Shown: positions 6,903 through 15,924, numbered from the stretch's first letter. The stretch: DNA of 50,999 bases from an uncultured Clostridia bacterium (GCA_948530865.1 CAOTKV010000013.1:2581-53579); one strand, 5' to 3'. Numbers and translations are program-made. The notes: generated from the sequence alone by a model not told the origin.

Positions 6903-8391
6903 CAATTTCAAAAGGTTCTAAATTTTTAATTGCAGGATTATAAAGATTCTTTCCTTTATAATCAAACCTAGAATCATGACATGGACAATCCCATGTTTTA
7001 TCAATATTATTCCAACTTAAAAGACATCCTAAATGGGTACAAATAGGTTTTACAGCAAATACTTTTCCATTAGGATCTTTATAAATACCAACTTTTTGAT
7101 TATCAATTTCTACTACCATTCCAGTATCATTTTGTATTTTTTTTAAGTCACCTTCTGGAACTTTAAATTTATTGAGTACAAGAGAATTTGTACTTTCTTT
7201 TATCATATTACCAAGTTCTTCACTATTTTTTATAGGATGAAGTCTAGTAGCTTTAAAAACGTCTTCATATTCATTTTTTTGTCCTAAAATATTGTCTGTA
7301 ATAATATTAGCGGCAACGTTTGAAGATGTCATACCCCATTTATTAAATCCAGTTCCAACATACATATTAGACATTAAATTAGAAAATTCACCAATATATG
7401 GTATTTTATCAAGCGTGATACAGTCCTGAGTATTCCATCTATAAAGTACATTGCATTTTGGATAAAACTTTTTAACTTCACTTTCTAAAATTGGATAAGC
7501 ATTAGATAAATCAATTTTACTTCCAGTTTTGTGGTCAGAGCCACCAACAAGTAATATCTTTTTATCTTTATAACTTGCAAATCTATATGAAAAAATAGGT
7601 GATTGATTATTTATATACATTCCATCAAAAGATTTATCACCAATATCAACACCAATTACATAAGATGTAGATTGATACATTTTCAAGAAATAATATCCTG
7701 GAGCATTAATAAAAGGATAGTGAGATGCAAGAACTACATATTTTGAATGAATTTTATTATTTTTTGTGTATACTATAAATTCATCATTTTCTTTTTCAAT
7801 GTTATAAACAGTGGTGTTTATATAAATATTTTCTTTAATTTTATTAGCAAGTCCATAAGCATATTTAACAGGATTGAATTGTGCCTGATTAGGAAATTTG
7901 ATAGCACCTGAAATTTTGAATGGAAGTGGAGAAGATGTAACAAATTCACTATTTAATCCTAAAGAATTTACAGTATTGTTTTCAAGTTTTATTTTTTCCA
8001 CTTCATTTTCATCTGTTGTATAAACATAGCTATCTTGCATTTCAAAATCACAATCAATTTGCTCTGTATTAATAATATTTTTTATGTTTGAAATAGCAAG
8101 CTGATTTGCATCTAAATATTGCTTGGCAGATTTAATTCCAAGAGAATCCTCCAAGTATTTATATATAAGGTTATGCTGACTTGTTATTTTTGCAGTAGTA
8201 TGTCCACTTACTTTTTCCATAATATTATTTTTGTCTATAACTGTGACTTTGACACCGTTTTGAGATAAGTAATAACCACAAGTAAGACCTAAAAGTCCAC
8301 CGCCTACAATACAAACATCAGATTTAATATCTTTATCAAGAGAAGAAAAAGATGGTGTATTTTTTACTGAATCTAACCAAAAAGAACTCAT
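6889..8391 (-). CDS. FAD-dependent oxidoreductase with C-terminal Rieske domain
   Basis: 500 residues. Residues ~25-400 form a DAO-type FAD domain: CIVGGGLLGLTCGYYL is the dinucleotide-binding loop, VSGHTTAKITSQH follows as in this subfamily, and GTGFNKWGMTSS is the C-terminal FAD contact. Residues ~420-500 are a Rieske [2Fe-2S] domain with ligands C451, H453, C469 and H472 and the likely disulfide C456-C471 (CTHLGC...CPCH). This two-domain layout is that of Bacillus YhfW-like proteins, whose substrate is not established. No signal peptide, so probably cytosolic. The ATG has no well-spaced ribosome binding site; GAAAGG lies farther up beyond an 8-bp hairpin at 8405-8424. Monocistronic. Confidence 0.9.
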   Translation of the reverse strand: MSSFWLDSVKNTPSFSSLDKDIKSDVCIVGGGLLGLTCGYYLSQNGVKVTVIDKNNIMEKVSGHTTAKITSQHNLIYKYLEDSLGIKSAKQYLDANQLAISNIKNIINTEQIDCDFEMQDSYVYTTDENEVEKIKLENNTVNSLGLNSEFVTSSPLPFKISGAIKFPNQAQFNPVKYAYGLANKIKENIYINTTVYNIEKENDEFIVYTKNNKIHSKYVVLASHYPFINAPGYYFLKMYQSTSYVIGVDIGDKSFDGMYINNQSPIFSYRFASYKDKKILLVGGSDHKTGSKIDLSNAYPILESEVKKFYPKCNVLYRWNTQDCITLDKIPYIGEFSNLMSNMYVGTGFNKWGMTSSNVAANIITDNILGQKNEYEDVFKATRLHPIKNSEELGNMIKESTNSLVLNKFKVPEGDLKKIQNDTGMVVEIDNQKVGIYKDPNGKVFAVKPICTHLGCLLSWNNIDKTWDCPCHDSRFDYKGKNLYNPAIKNLEPFEIENEP

Positions 8392-8404
8392 AAATTTTCC
8401 ATAT

Positions 8405-8430
8405 AATCAATTAAAAAATTGATTCCTTTC
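8405..8430 (-). promoter_or_regulatory. SD-hairpin-start arrangement upstream of the Rieske oxidoreductase
   Basis: On the minus strand GAAAGG (8425-8430) directly precedes a perfect stem AATCAATT / AATTGATT (8405-8424). Folding the hairpin would bring the SD to about 13 nt from the ATG at 8391. Confidence 0.4.
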
Positions 8431-8458
8431 TTTACAAATAATATTAGTATAAGCGAAA

Positions 8459-8487
8459 TTGTAATTTTTAATCATAAATGATATAAT
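8459..8487 (+). promoter_or_regulatory. Promoter of mazG-like gene
   Basis: TTGTAA (8459-8464), 17 nt, TATAAT (8482-8487), 23 nt before the start codon. Confidence 0.7.
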
Positions 8488-8510
8488 TCGAACATTATAG
8501 GAGGAAGATT

Positions 8511-8828
8511 ATGAAAGAGATAATAAATGAAATAAAGAATTTTAACGAGGAAAGAGACTGGGGAAAATTCCATACTCCTGAGAATTTAGCAAAATGCATT
8601 TCGATAGAATCAGCAGAACTTTTAGAATGTTTCCAATGGGATGCGGAAAATTTCAATAAACAAGATGTTTATGAAGAACTTGCTGATGTTTTTACATATT
8701 GCTTTCAAATGGCAATGGCTTTGAATGTTGATCCAAAGGAAATTGTTTTAAGTAAATTGGAAAAAACTAAAAATAAATATCCAGTTGATAAATCTAAAGG
8801 GAAATGTACAAAATATGATAGATTGTAA
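8511..8828 (+). CDS. MazG-like nucleotide pyrophosphohydrolase
   Basis: 105 residues, the size of single-domain MazG/dCTP pyrophosphatase-like all-alpha enzymes. Metal-binding motifs are visible: SIESAELLECFQW (ExxE type) and YEELADVFTYCFQMA (EExxD type). The C-terminal KLEKTKNKYPVDKSKGKCTKYDRL is typical of the MazG-like subfamily. Such proteins hydrolyse non-canonical (d)NTPs to monophosphates, in keeping with two Nudix genes nearby. The start follows AGGAGG at good spacing and the gene has its own promoter. Confidence 0.88.
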   Translation: MKEIINEIKNFNEERDWGKFHTPENLAKCISIESAELLECFQWDAENFNKQDVYEELADVFTYCFQMAMALNVDPKEIVLSKLEKTKNKYPVDKSKGKCTKYDRL

Positions 8829-8870
8829 AAGACAAAAATATGTAAAAAATGATAATTTTATAAAAAGCAC

Positions 8871-8899
8871 TAGTAATTAACATAAAAATGTGCTATAAT
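8871..8899 (+). promoter_or_regulatory. Possible promoter of the Spx/ArsC-like gene
   Basis: A good TATAAT (8894-8899) has only a poor -35 (TAGTAA, 17 nt away), so activator help or weak expression is possible. Confidence 0.35.
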
Positions 8900-8943
8900 T
8901 AAAAAGCGTTGAGAAAACGACTAAAAATTAGGAGTGAAGTGCA

Positions 8944-9297
8944 ATGAAATATGTATTTATAAATTATCCAAAATGTTCTACATGTCAAAAAGCAAAGAAA
9001 TTATTAGATGAAAATGAAGTTAAATATTCAGAAAGACATATTGTTACAGAAACTCCTACATATGAAGAGTTAACTGCAATTATTGAAGCAAGCGGTTTGC
9101 CAGTAAGCAAATTTTTCAATACAAGTGGAATGCTTTATAGAAGCATGAATTTAAAAGAAGAGTTGAAAAGTGCTTCTGATGAAGAAAAAATCAGATTACT
9201 TGCAAGCAATGGTATGTTAATTAAAAGACCTATTTTAGTGAAACGTAATAAAGTTTTAGTAGGCTTCAAAGAAGATGAATGGAAAGAGTTAAAATAA
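8944..9297 (+). CDS. Spx/ArsC-family thioredoxin-fold protein
   Basis: 117 residues. YPKCSTCQKAKKLLDEN contains a CxxC (C11, C14) at the start of the first helix, and LIKRPILV is the cis-proline motif common to ArsC, Spx and YffB proteins. In Bacillota the family includes Spx, a redox-sensing RNA polymerase regulator, and ArsC-like reductases. The strict CxxC with the arsenate reductase-like C-terminal half leaves both options open; no ars genes are adjacent. The ATG follows TAGGAGTG, and a terminator closes the unit at 9330. Confidence 0.85.
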   Translation: MKYVFINYPKCSTCQKAKKLLDENEVKYSERHIVTETPTYEELTAIIEASGLPVSKFFNTSGMLYRSMNLKEELKSASDEEKIRLLASNGMLIKRPILVKRNKVLVGFKEDEWKELK

Positions 9298-9329
9298 GTT
9301 AATAATAAAATCCTTATTATACATTAAAG

Positions 9330-9362
9330 ACCACCGAAGTTTTAAACTAGCGGTGGTTTTTT
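9330..9362 (+). terminator. Terminator after the Spx/ArsC-like gene
   Basis: ACCACCG / CGGTGGT stem with an internal AGTTT/AAACT mini-stem, followed by a T-run. Confidence 0.85.
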
Positions 9363-9366
9363 GCTA

Positions 9367-9395
9367 TTGTAAAGAGAAAATAATATAGATATAAT
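9367..9395 (+). promoter_or_regulatory. Promoter of the membrane protein gene at 9425
   Basis: TTGTAA (9367-9372), 17 nt, TATAAT (9390-9395). Confidence 0.65.
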
Positions 9396-9424
9396 AGTAA
9401 TATAAATGTAAATGGAGAAAATAA

Positions 9425-11020
9425 ATGAGAAGAAATATAATTGTACTAATAGAATCTATAATGTTTGCAGTATTTTGGGTATTTGGAGTAGAAATTAATA
9501 AAAATGGTGTTGTAGATTTTCAAGATACTTTAATGTATTTTAAAATTTTAGGATTTATAGCAATATTTTTTATATGTATAACAGTGTTATATATTTTTTT
9601 AGAGAAAATGGAAGAAAAAAGTGAAAATAAATTGTCTGAAGAATCTTCAAAAATAAATTTAAAAAAATATATAATTATAGCTATAATTTTTTTTATTTGC
9701 TGGACTCCAGTTTTTTTGGCAGTATTTCCAGGATATTTTTGTTATGATGCATCAGATCAGTATAAAGAGTTTTCAACTAATTCATTTAAGACACATCATC
9801 CGATATTTCATACTATAATACTAGGGAGTATTGTACATAGTGTATACTTATTAACGGGTTCACATAATGCGGGAATAGCAACTTTTACTGTTTTACAGAT
9901 GATATTTGCGAGTTTTGTATTTTCATATTCAATATATTTTATGGAAAAATACAAGATTTCAAAAAAAATTAGAATATTAGGAATTATATATTATTGCTTT
10001 TTTCCAGTAATTCATATGTTTGTTTTTAGTTCAACAAAGGATACTTTATTTACATTAATAATGTTATTACTAATTATGTGTTTAATAGATGTTTTTATTC
10101 TTAAAGAAGAATTTTTTAAAAAGAAACTAAATTATATAAAACTTTTTGCTCTTACTATATTATTATGCTTTTTAAGAAATAATGGATTTTATATAATTAT
10201 TGGATTAATAGTAATATCTTTATTTTTATGCTCTTCTAAAATAAAGTTTAAATTTATAATTACTATAGCTATATCTTCTATATTGTTTTCATATATTTTT
10301 GGAATTATAACATTATTACCGAATGTTAGACTAGCTTCTCCAAGAGAAATGCTTTCTGTTCCAATTCAACAGATGGCATATGTTTATAATTATTCTTATA
10401 ATATTACAAATGAAGATAAGCAGAAAATTCTAACAATGTTTGAAGAAGATATTTTATATCAATATGTTCCAGAACTATCAGATCCAATAAAAAAATATTT
10501 TATATATGATGAATTTTTTTTGAATTTTAAATTTTATATAAATCTAGGATTAAAATGTAAAGGAGAATATATAAATTCTTTTTTATTAAATACAGTGGGA
10601 TATTGGTATCCAAATCAAATCATTAATGGATATAATAAAGCAAAACAAGGAATATATGAGAATAAGAAAACATCTTTTTTCTTTTCAGAAACTATAATGC
10701 CAGGAAGTAGACATAGTTTTTTCCCACAGTTAGAAAAAATATATTATAATTTGGCTTCTCAAGCTGTTGTAGAAAATATACCAATAATTTCATTATTATT
10801 TTCTATTGGAGCTAATATGTGGTTAATATTTATGATATTAGGTTATAGTGTATATAAAAAGAACAGAGCAATAGTTATAGCTATAAGTATGATAATATTT
10901 ACATGGGGCACGATGTTATTAGGTCCTATTGTTTTAGTAAGATATATTTTAATATTATTTTTTATGTTTCCGCTAAATATAGCTCTTTTAATAAATAATA
11001 ATAGATTTAAAGAAAATTAG
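9425..11020 (+). CDS. Multi-pass membrane protein, DUF6020/GT-C-like
   Basis: 531 residues with about eleven hydrophobic spans. After the third span comes FPGYFCYDASDQYKEF and then THHPIFHTI, the acidic loop plus HHP pattern seen in DUF6020-type membrane proteins, which resemble GT-C glycosyltransferases using lipid-linked donors. Asp/His residues in the first outside loop would be the catalytic site. It stands alone with its own promoter and a long terminator. A role in cell-envelope glycan assembly is inferred from the fold type and from the glycan operon 3 kb downstream; substrate unknown. Confidence 0.7.
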   Translation: MRRNIIVLIESIMFAVFWVFGVEINKNGVVDFQDTLMYFKILGFIAIFFICITVLYIFLEKMEEKSENKLSEESSKINLKKYIIIAIIFFICWTPVFLAVFPGYFCYDASDQYKEFSTNSFKTHHPIFHTIILGSIVHSVYLLTGSHNAGIATFTVLQMIFASFVFSYSIYFMEKYKISKKIRILGIIYYCFFPVIHMFVFSSTKDTLFTLIMLLLIMCLIDVFILKEEFFKKKLNYIKLFALTILLCFLRNNGFYIIIGLIVISLFLCSSKIKFKFIITIAISSILFSYIFGIITLLPNVRLASPREMLSVPIQQMAYVYNYSYNITNEDKQKILTMFEEDILYQYVPELSDPIKKYFIYDEFFLNFKFYINLGLKCKGEYINSFLLNTVGYWYPNQIINGYNKAKQGIYENKKTSFFFSETIMPGSRHSFFPQLEKIYYNLASQAVVENIPIISLLFSIGANMWLIFMILGYSVYKKNRAIVIAISMIIFTWGTMLLGPIVLVRYILILFFMFPLNIALLINNNRFKEN

Positions 11021-11021
11021 A

Positions 11022-11066
11022 TAACTAAAAATACATTAATTATAATAATTAATGTATTTTTAGTTA
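11022..11066. terminator. Bidirectional terminator, perfect 20-bp stem
   Basis: TAACTAAAAATACATTAATT and its exact reverse complement flank a 5-nt loop between two convergent membrane protein genes. Confidence 0.85.
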
Positions 11067-11088
11067 ATATGAAATTATTGATTTAGCT

Positions 11089-12711
11089 TTAAGGAGTTTT
11101 TCTTTCATACAATGAGAAATTAGTATCTTTATAAATTACGTTATAATTATTATCATTTGCTATATATGTATTTAATCTTTCATTATTATATAATAAAATA
11201 TGGGTGAAATTATATTTTGAAAATATTTTTTCATAATGAGTATTACCAGTATAAGTTTGTATATAATCATAAAAAATATCAGTATCATTAAATTCACTGC
11301 AATATACATCTAATCTGGAGTCTATAAATACAGGAATTTCATTAAACATTAAATAACTTCCGAAGTCATATGAACCATAAATTCTAATATTTTTATAATC
11401 TAAATTTTCCTTAATATATTTGGTTGCTTTTGTTGGATATAGTTTTTCATTTATAAAACCAATATTTTTATAATTATGCATGTTACTTATAGTAAAGATA
11501 GATACTATGCAGATACATATTATTATTGATATTGGATAAATGATTATTTTTTCTAAAATTAGCATTTCATTTTTTATATAGTTATCAGAACTTTGTGATA
11601 TTAAATCACATATTACATAACATCCTAAAGGAATTAAAAGATAAACATATCTTACACTAGATAAAGTCATATATAATAGTCCAAGTATAAGAAAAATATG
11701 TTCTAATTTTATTTTTGTAGGAACAAATGCTAAAAATGCAATAAAAATAATTAAAAAAATAACTAAAGACACATGCTGAACAGGAATTATTGGTTGCATT
11801 TCTGCAATATATCCCATAGATTTTAATTCTCCAAAATTACTATATCCAAACATTGATTTTAATATGTAAGTATATGGAGTGGAATGAATAGGAGTTAATA
11901 AACCAGAAAGCATAATAATTAAAAGTAAAATCATTACTCCCTTCATATTATATGAGTCCTTTTTGGATATTTTTAAACTTTTTCTGGCATTTAATTTATT
12001 TACTATTTTTGTATATAAAAATAAATCCTCTGCATAATAATTATACTTAGAAGAGCCTTTTTCTAATATTTCTAATCTTTTTTCATCTCGTTTTATAAAT
12101 CGAGAATATACTTTTTTTGGAGTAAAATAATTTAGGAAAGCAGCAGCAATATAAGGTATAAATAGAATTAAATATAAAGGCCATGTAGCAGCATGAAAAT
12201 TCGCTATAATAATTGATAAAATTATTAAAATAATTGAATATCTTTTTTTATTAGTATCAATAAATTGTTCTATACAGTAAATTTCTATAATAAAGCAAAT
12301 GAAGGATATTATTTGAGAACGTGCTGTAAGAGATTCTCTTAAAAAGTAAGAAAATAATAATACAAGAAGTAATGAAACTACAGGTTTATCATATTTTTTA
12401 GTTAAACAATAAAATAAAGTTATATATGTTAATGATGATAAAATTATTGTAAAAATATAAATTCCATTAAAATTATACAAATTATAAATTATATAAGTTA
12501 CAACATCAAATGCCCAATGAGAAAATGTATATGATAGATTAGGAGTGAAAGCCCAATGTTCCTGCATATCAATACCATTTTTGAAAATATATTTTCCAAT
12601 AGATATGTTAAAAAATGTATCGTTTTGAAAATCTTTTGGAACTATTCCAATAATAAAAATAGTAATTATTATTGAGTAGAAAATGAATGTTTTAAAAGAA
12701 AGCTTTTTCAT
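11089..12711 (-). CDS. Multi-pass membrane protein, putative GT-C glycosyltransferase
   Basis: 540 residues with ten or more hydrophobic spans and a soluble C-terminal ~110 residues. The first outside loop carries NDTFFNISIGKYI and HWAFTPNLSYTFSHW, matching the D..f.iG.yi...G...... arrangement of a widespread family of putative membrane mannosyltransferase-like proteins. The C-terminal YGSYDFGSYLMFNEIPVFID and SRLDVY segment is the G-YL...P-FiD-R-D motif of the same family. Function is not proven for the family. The AAAAGGAGGA ribosome binding site lies 25 nt from the ATG, with a perfect 6-bp hairpin between. A 9-codon frame starting right at that SD ends in an ATGA overlap with the true start, an alternative way to couple translation. 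Confidence 0.7.
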   Translation of the reverse strand: MKKLSFKTFIFYSIIITIFIIGIVPKDFQNDTFFNISIGKYIFKNGIDMQEHWAFTPNLSYTFSHWAFDVVTYIIYNLYNFNGIYIFTIILSSLTYITLFYCLTKKYDKPVVSLLLVLLFSYFLRESLTARSQIISFICFIIEIYCIEQFIDTNKKRYSIILIILSIIIANFHAATWPLYLILFIPYIAAAFLNYFTPKKVYSRFIKRDEKRLEILEKGSSKYNYYAEDLFLYTKIVNKLNARKSLKISKKDSYNMKGVMILLLIIMLSGLLTPIHSTPYTYILKSMFGYSNFGELKSMGYIAEMQPIIPVQHVSLVIFLIIFIAFLAFVPTKIKLEHIFLILGLLYMTLSSVRYVYLLIPLGCYVICDLISQSSDNYIKNEMLILEKIIIYPISIIICICIVSIFTISNMHNYKNIGFINEKLYPTKATKYIKENLDYKNIRIYGSYDFGSYLMFNEIPVFIDSRLDVYCSEFNDTDIFYDYIQTYTGNTHYEKIFSKYNFTHILLYNNERLNTYIANDNNYNVIYKDTNFSLYERKTP

Positions 12712-12720
12712 AAATAAATA

Positions 12721-12746
12721 GTTAGTACAACTAACATCCTCCTTTT
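12721..12746 (-). promoter_or_regulatory. SD-hairpin-start arrangement upstream of the GT-C gene
   Basis: On the minus strand AAAAGGAGGA (12737-12746) is followed by GTTAGT-TGT-ACTAAC (12721-12735). With the hairpin folded the SD sits about 10 nt from the ATG at 12711; unfolded it is 25 nt away. Confidence 0.5.
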
Positions 12747-12759
12747 TGATATTTTTTTT

Positions 12760-12787
12760 ATTATATCATAATGCATTAAATTGTAAA
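12760..12787 (-). promoter_or_regulatory. Promoter of the GT-C gene
   Basis: On the minus strand TTTACA (12782-12787), 16 nt, TATAAT (12760-12765). Confidence 0.55.
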
Positions 12788-12914
12788 TAAGTAAAAATCT
12801 GTTTAAAATAAATAAAAAATATAATTAAAACTTTTTTTAAAAAAATATTTACAAAAAAAAAATGATATGTTAATATAAATTTAATTGATAAATAATATAA
12901 TATACTGAAAAATG

Positions 12915-12943
12915 TTGAAAAATGACAAAAAAAAGTATATAAT
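12915..12943 (+). promoter_or_regulatory. Promoter of solo pilin gene
   Basis: TTGAAA (12915-12920), exactly 17 nt, TATAAT (12938-12943). The same -35, spacing and -10 recur at 29155 and 31427 before other pilin-like genes. Confidence 0.8.
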
Positions 12944-12976
12944 ATATTTAAGCATGGTAAAAAGGAGGATTTTATT

Positions 12977-13399
12977 ATGAAAAAGAATGTAATCAAAGTA
13001 ATAGCTATAGCAATGCTTATACTTCTTGTTGTTGCAACAATTACACCAAATGTATTTGCTGATGACGCATTTTATTTTAATAGTGTTTCAGAAAAAACAG
13101 TAACAAATGGTGCTAAAGATAACTCTGGTGCAGCATCAAGTGTTAACAGAATCATTGGTGCTATGTTAACAGTAGTTCAAGTTGTTGGTTCTGGTGTTGC
13201 TGTAATTATGTTAATCGTTTTGGCTATTAAATATATTTCAGCAGCTCCTAGTGATAAAGCTGAAATTAAAAAACATGCTGTTGTATACGTAGTTGGTGCT
13301 GTAGTATTATTTGCAGCTTCAGGTATCATCGGTATTGTTAGAAACTTTGCAGGAAACGTTAGAGAGCAAGGATCAGGTGTTGATTCTAATCTTGAATAA
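12977..13399 (+). CDS. VirB2/TrbC-like pilin precursor (solo copy)
   Basis: 140 residues. A signal peptide (lysines, hydrophobic stretch, likely cut after NVFA) is followed by a short polar segment and two hydrophobic helices, the layout of VirB2/TrbC pilins. Between the helices lies IKYISAAPSDKAEIKKHAVV, a signature shared with the six genes from 28687 to 31334. It is separated from them by the 15-kb glycan operon, has its own strong promoter, an AAAAGGAGG ribosome binding site and its own terminator. This suggests high, independent expression, perhaps as a major pilus subunit. Whether it is cyclised or cleaved further cannot be seen. Confidence 0.85.
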   Translation: MKKNVIKVIAIAMLILLVVATITPNVFADDAFYFNSVSEKTVTNGAKDNSGAASSVNRIIGAMLTVVQVVGSGVAVIMLIVLAIKYISAAPSDKAEIKKHAVVYVVGAVVLFAASGIIGIVRNFAGNVREQGSGVDSNLE

Positions 13400-13433
13400 A
13401 AGTAAGAAATTAAAGTTTACTGTACATAGTGAT

Positions 13434-13468
13434 AAAAACCTTAGAATTTATTCTAAGGTTTTTATTTT
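13434..13468 (+). terminator. Terminator after solo pilin
   Basis: AAAAACCTTAGAA / TTCTAAGGTTTTT around TTTA, followed by a T-rich tract. Confidence 0.9.
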
Positions 13469-13509
13469 GATATAAATATGCAATTTTAGTGAAAAAGAGC
13501 AATTTTTTA

Positions 13510-13538
13510 TTTACAAAAAGAAGTTTTCTATATATAAT
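13510..13538 (+). promoter_or_regulatory. Promoter of the glycan operon
   Basis: TTTACA (13510-13515), 17 nt, TATAAT (13533-13538). It is the only good promoter seen before the thirteen-gene run 13583-28597. Confidence 0.65.
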
Positions 13539-13582
13539 AATTTCAAAGTAAAACGTTTTAAGAAAGGCTTAATAAAGTACGA

Positions 13583-15118
13583 ATGACAGAAAAAAAATTA
13601 AAATTAATTTCATATTTATATTTAATTATACCAATTATAATATTTGTTATTGGATGGGTAAAATTAATTTTTTCAATTCCAATAACAATATGTTTAATAA
13701 TAATTCTAAAGCTATTATATAATCAAAACAAACATAATAATGAAAATATAATGGGATTAAAAAAAATAATACCTATATTTATTATAGTATTATTAATATG
13801 TATAACATCAGGGCATGGAGGATTATTTTATCAAAGTAGTGATTGGAATGCAAGAAATGCTATTTTTAGAGATTTGATACAACATAAGTGGCCAGTATAT
13901 TACGAAAAGTCAAATACATCCCTTACATATTATGTTGGACAATGGATGGTACCAAGTATTTTTGGAAAAGTAATTATAACTATTTCGAATATTATCAATA
14001 ATATATTTCCTAATATATTTACGAGTATCATGAAGAATTTATCAGCTGAAATTGCTTTTTATGTGGGAAATATTGCGCTACTACTTTGGAATTCGATTGG
14101 TGTATTAATTGTAATTTTATGGTTAATAAAAATATTAAAATTAGAAAAAAAATACGATATATATTTAGCCACTTTTATTTTTTTATTTTTTAGTGGACTA
14201 GATATTTTGGGAATGTCAATATTTGGTACTTTTAGTGTATTTTTAAATAGAATACATCTAGAATGGTGGGCTGGAGTATATCAGTTTAGCTCTATGATTA
14301 CACAATTATTTTGGGTTTTCAATCAAAGTATACCAGTTTGGATTATAACTTTAATGTATTTGGAAGAAAAAAGAGTTAATAATTATATGTTATTAATATT
14401 ACTTGCATTACCATTTTCACCATTACCATTTATAGGTCTTATTATATTATTTGCATGTAATGGAATAAAATTTTTAATCGAATCAATAAAAAGTAATAAT
14501 ATAGTAAATTTTGTAAGAGATATTTTTTCAGTTCAAAATATTTTGGCATTTATTTCTATATTGCCGTTATATGGATGTTTCTATTTTGGAAATTCATCTG
14601 CAGTAGGAAGTGCAGATGGTGGTGGGTTCACTCTTATGACAGATTTGCTAACACCATTTGAATTATTTAAATTATTAATATTTTGGTTTATCGAAGCTGG
14701 AATATATGGAATATTTCTTATAAAAACTCAAAAGAAAAATCCACTATTTTATATAATAATGATTGCTCTATTTATAATCCCGCTATTTCAATTAGGATAT
14801 GAATATGATTTTTCAATGAGAGTTTCTATACCACTATTATTAATAGTAGATGTATGGATAGTACAAAAATATTTAGAAGAAAAAAACAAGAAAGGAATAA
14901 CATTAACTTTTATATTTCTAACATTAGTATTATGTATAGGATTAGTTACTCCGCTATGTGAGTATTCTAGAGCTATTTATTGTATAAATAAAAATAATAA
15001 AATAAATCTTGTATGTGATATTACAAAAACATATACAAAATTAGATGAAATTGGAGCAAATTTTGTGACTCAAAATCCAAAGGAAAATTCAATATTTTTT
15101 AAATATATTGCAAAATAA
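13583..15118 (+). CDS. Multi-pass membrane protein, GT-C-like, first gene of glycan operon
   Basis: 511 residues with about twelve hydrophobic spans. The first long outside loop contains GHGGLFYQSSDWNARNAIF and then DLIQHKWPVYY and TYYVGQW, a pattern found in uncharacterised polymerase/transferase-like membrane proteins of polysaccharide loci. An acidic residue in that loop (the DW pair) would suit a lipid-linked donor glycosyltransferase. It is 20 nt upstream of the cytidylyltransferase gene and so probably shares its transcript. The ribosome binding site is poor (AGAAAGG about 16 nt from the ATG). It could be a glycan polymerase or a glycosyltransferase; sequence alone does not decide. Confidence 0.65.
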   Translation: MTEKKLKLISYLYLIIPIIIFVIGWVKLIFSIPITICLIIILKLLYNQNKHNNENIMGLKKIIPIFIIVLLICITSGHGGLFYQSSDWNARNAIFRDLIQHKWPVYYEKSNTSLTYYVGQWMVPSIFGKVIITISNIINNIFPNIFTSIMKNLSAEIAFYVGNIALLLWNSIGVLIVILWLIKILKLEKKYDIYLATFIFLFFSGLDILGMSIFGTFSVFLNRIHLEWWAGVYQFSSMITQLFWVFNQSIPVWIITLMYLEEKRVNNYMLLILLALPFSPLPFIGLIILFACNGIKFLIESIKSNNIVNFVRDIFSVQNILAFISILPLYGCFYFGNSSAVGSADGGGFTLMTDLLTPFELFKLLIFWFIEAGIYGIFLIKTQKKNPLFYIIMIALFIIPLFQLGYEYDFSMRVSIPLLLIVDVWIVQKYLEEKNKKGITLTFIFLTLVLCIGLVTPLCEYSRAIYCINKNNKINLVCDITKTYTKLDEIGANFVTQNPKENSIFFKYIAK

Positions 15119-15138
15119 AAGATAGAAGGAAAGAGAAA

Positions 15139-15918
15139 ATGAAAAGTGTAATTTTAGCAGGGGGGTTAGGAACTAGAATTTCTGAAGAATCATATTTGAA
15201 ACCTAAGCCGATGATAGAAATAGGTGATCAGCCAATTTTATGGCATATAATGAAAGAATATTCTTATTATGGGGTTGATGATTTTATTATATGTTTAGGA
15301 TATAAAGGATATAAAATAAAAGAATATTTTAATGATTATTATTTACATACATCAGATGTTACGTTTGATTTTAAAGAAAATAAAATGATAACACATAATA
15401 ATCATTGTGAAAATTGGAAGGTAACTCTTGTAGATACTGGTTTACATACGTTAACGGCGGGGAGAGTAAAACGAATAAAAGAATATGTAAATGGAGAAAC
15501 TTTTTTCTTAACATATGGTGATGGTGTTAGTGATGTGGATATAAATAAATTACTAGAATTTCACAGAGAACATGGAAAAATTGCAACAATAACATCATAT
15601 TATTTTGGACAAAGATTTGGAGTTATAGATGTAGATGAAACTGGAACAGTTACTGAGTTTAGAGAAAAAAAATCACAAGATGGAAGTTTAATAAATGCTG
15701 GATATATGGTTATTAATCCCGAAATATTCGATTATTTGCCAGAAGAATGCGATAATATAATGTTTGAAGAAGTTTTAGAAAAACTAGCTAAAGATGGACA
15801 ACTTGCTGCATATAATCATGAGGGATTTTGGTTTGGAATGGATACTCAAAGAGATAAAATGCAGTTGGAAAAAATGTGGAATTCAGGAAATGCAAAATGG
15901 AAGAAATGGAAAGATTAG
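15139..15918 (+). CDS. rfbF: Glucose-1-phosphate cytidylyltransferase
   Basis: 259 residues, the family's usual 257. Makes CDP-glucose from CTP and glucose 1-phosphate, the entry step to CDP-3,6-dideoxyhexoses. The nucleotide-binding signature LAGGLGTRISEES and KPKPMIEIGDQPILWHI are diagnostic of RfbF/DdhA rather than of the dTDP or UDP enzymes. LTYGDGVSDVDI carries the Mg2+-binding Asp residues and FWFGMDTQRDK closes the protein. ATG follows AGAAGGAAAGAG. The next gene, 6 nt downstream, encodes the second enzyme of the pathway. Confidence 0.95.
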   Translation: MKSVILAGGLGTRISEESYLKPKPMIEIGDQPILWHIMKEYSYYGVDDFIICLGYKGYKIKEYFNDYYLHTSDVTFDFKENKMITHNNHCENWKVTLVDTGLHTLTAGRVKRIKEYVNGETFFLTYGDGVSDVDINKLLEFHREHGKIATITSYYFGQRFGVIDVDETGTVTEFREKKSQDGSLINAGYMVINPEIFDYLPEECDNIMFEEVLEKLAKDGQLAAYNHEGFWFGMDTQRDKMQLEKMWNSGNAKWKKWKD

Positions 15919-15924
15919 AAAGCT

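Noticed and set aside
12766..12996. 76-residue minus-strand frame rich in Phe and Ile
   Set aside because: It is poly-T/poly-A intergenic sequence read backwards, without an SD, and covers the solo pilin promoter.
13545..13565. AAAACGTTTT palindrome as a catabolite-control (cre-like) operator
   Set aside because: Only a 10-bp AT-rich palindrome with one CG; too short to support against this base composition.
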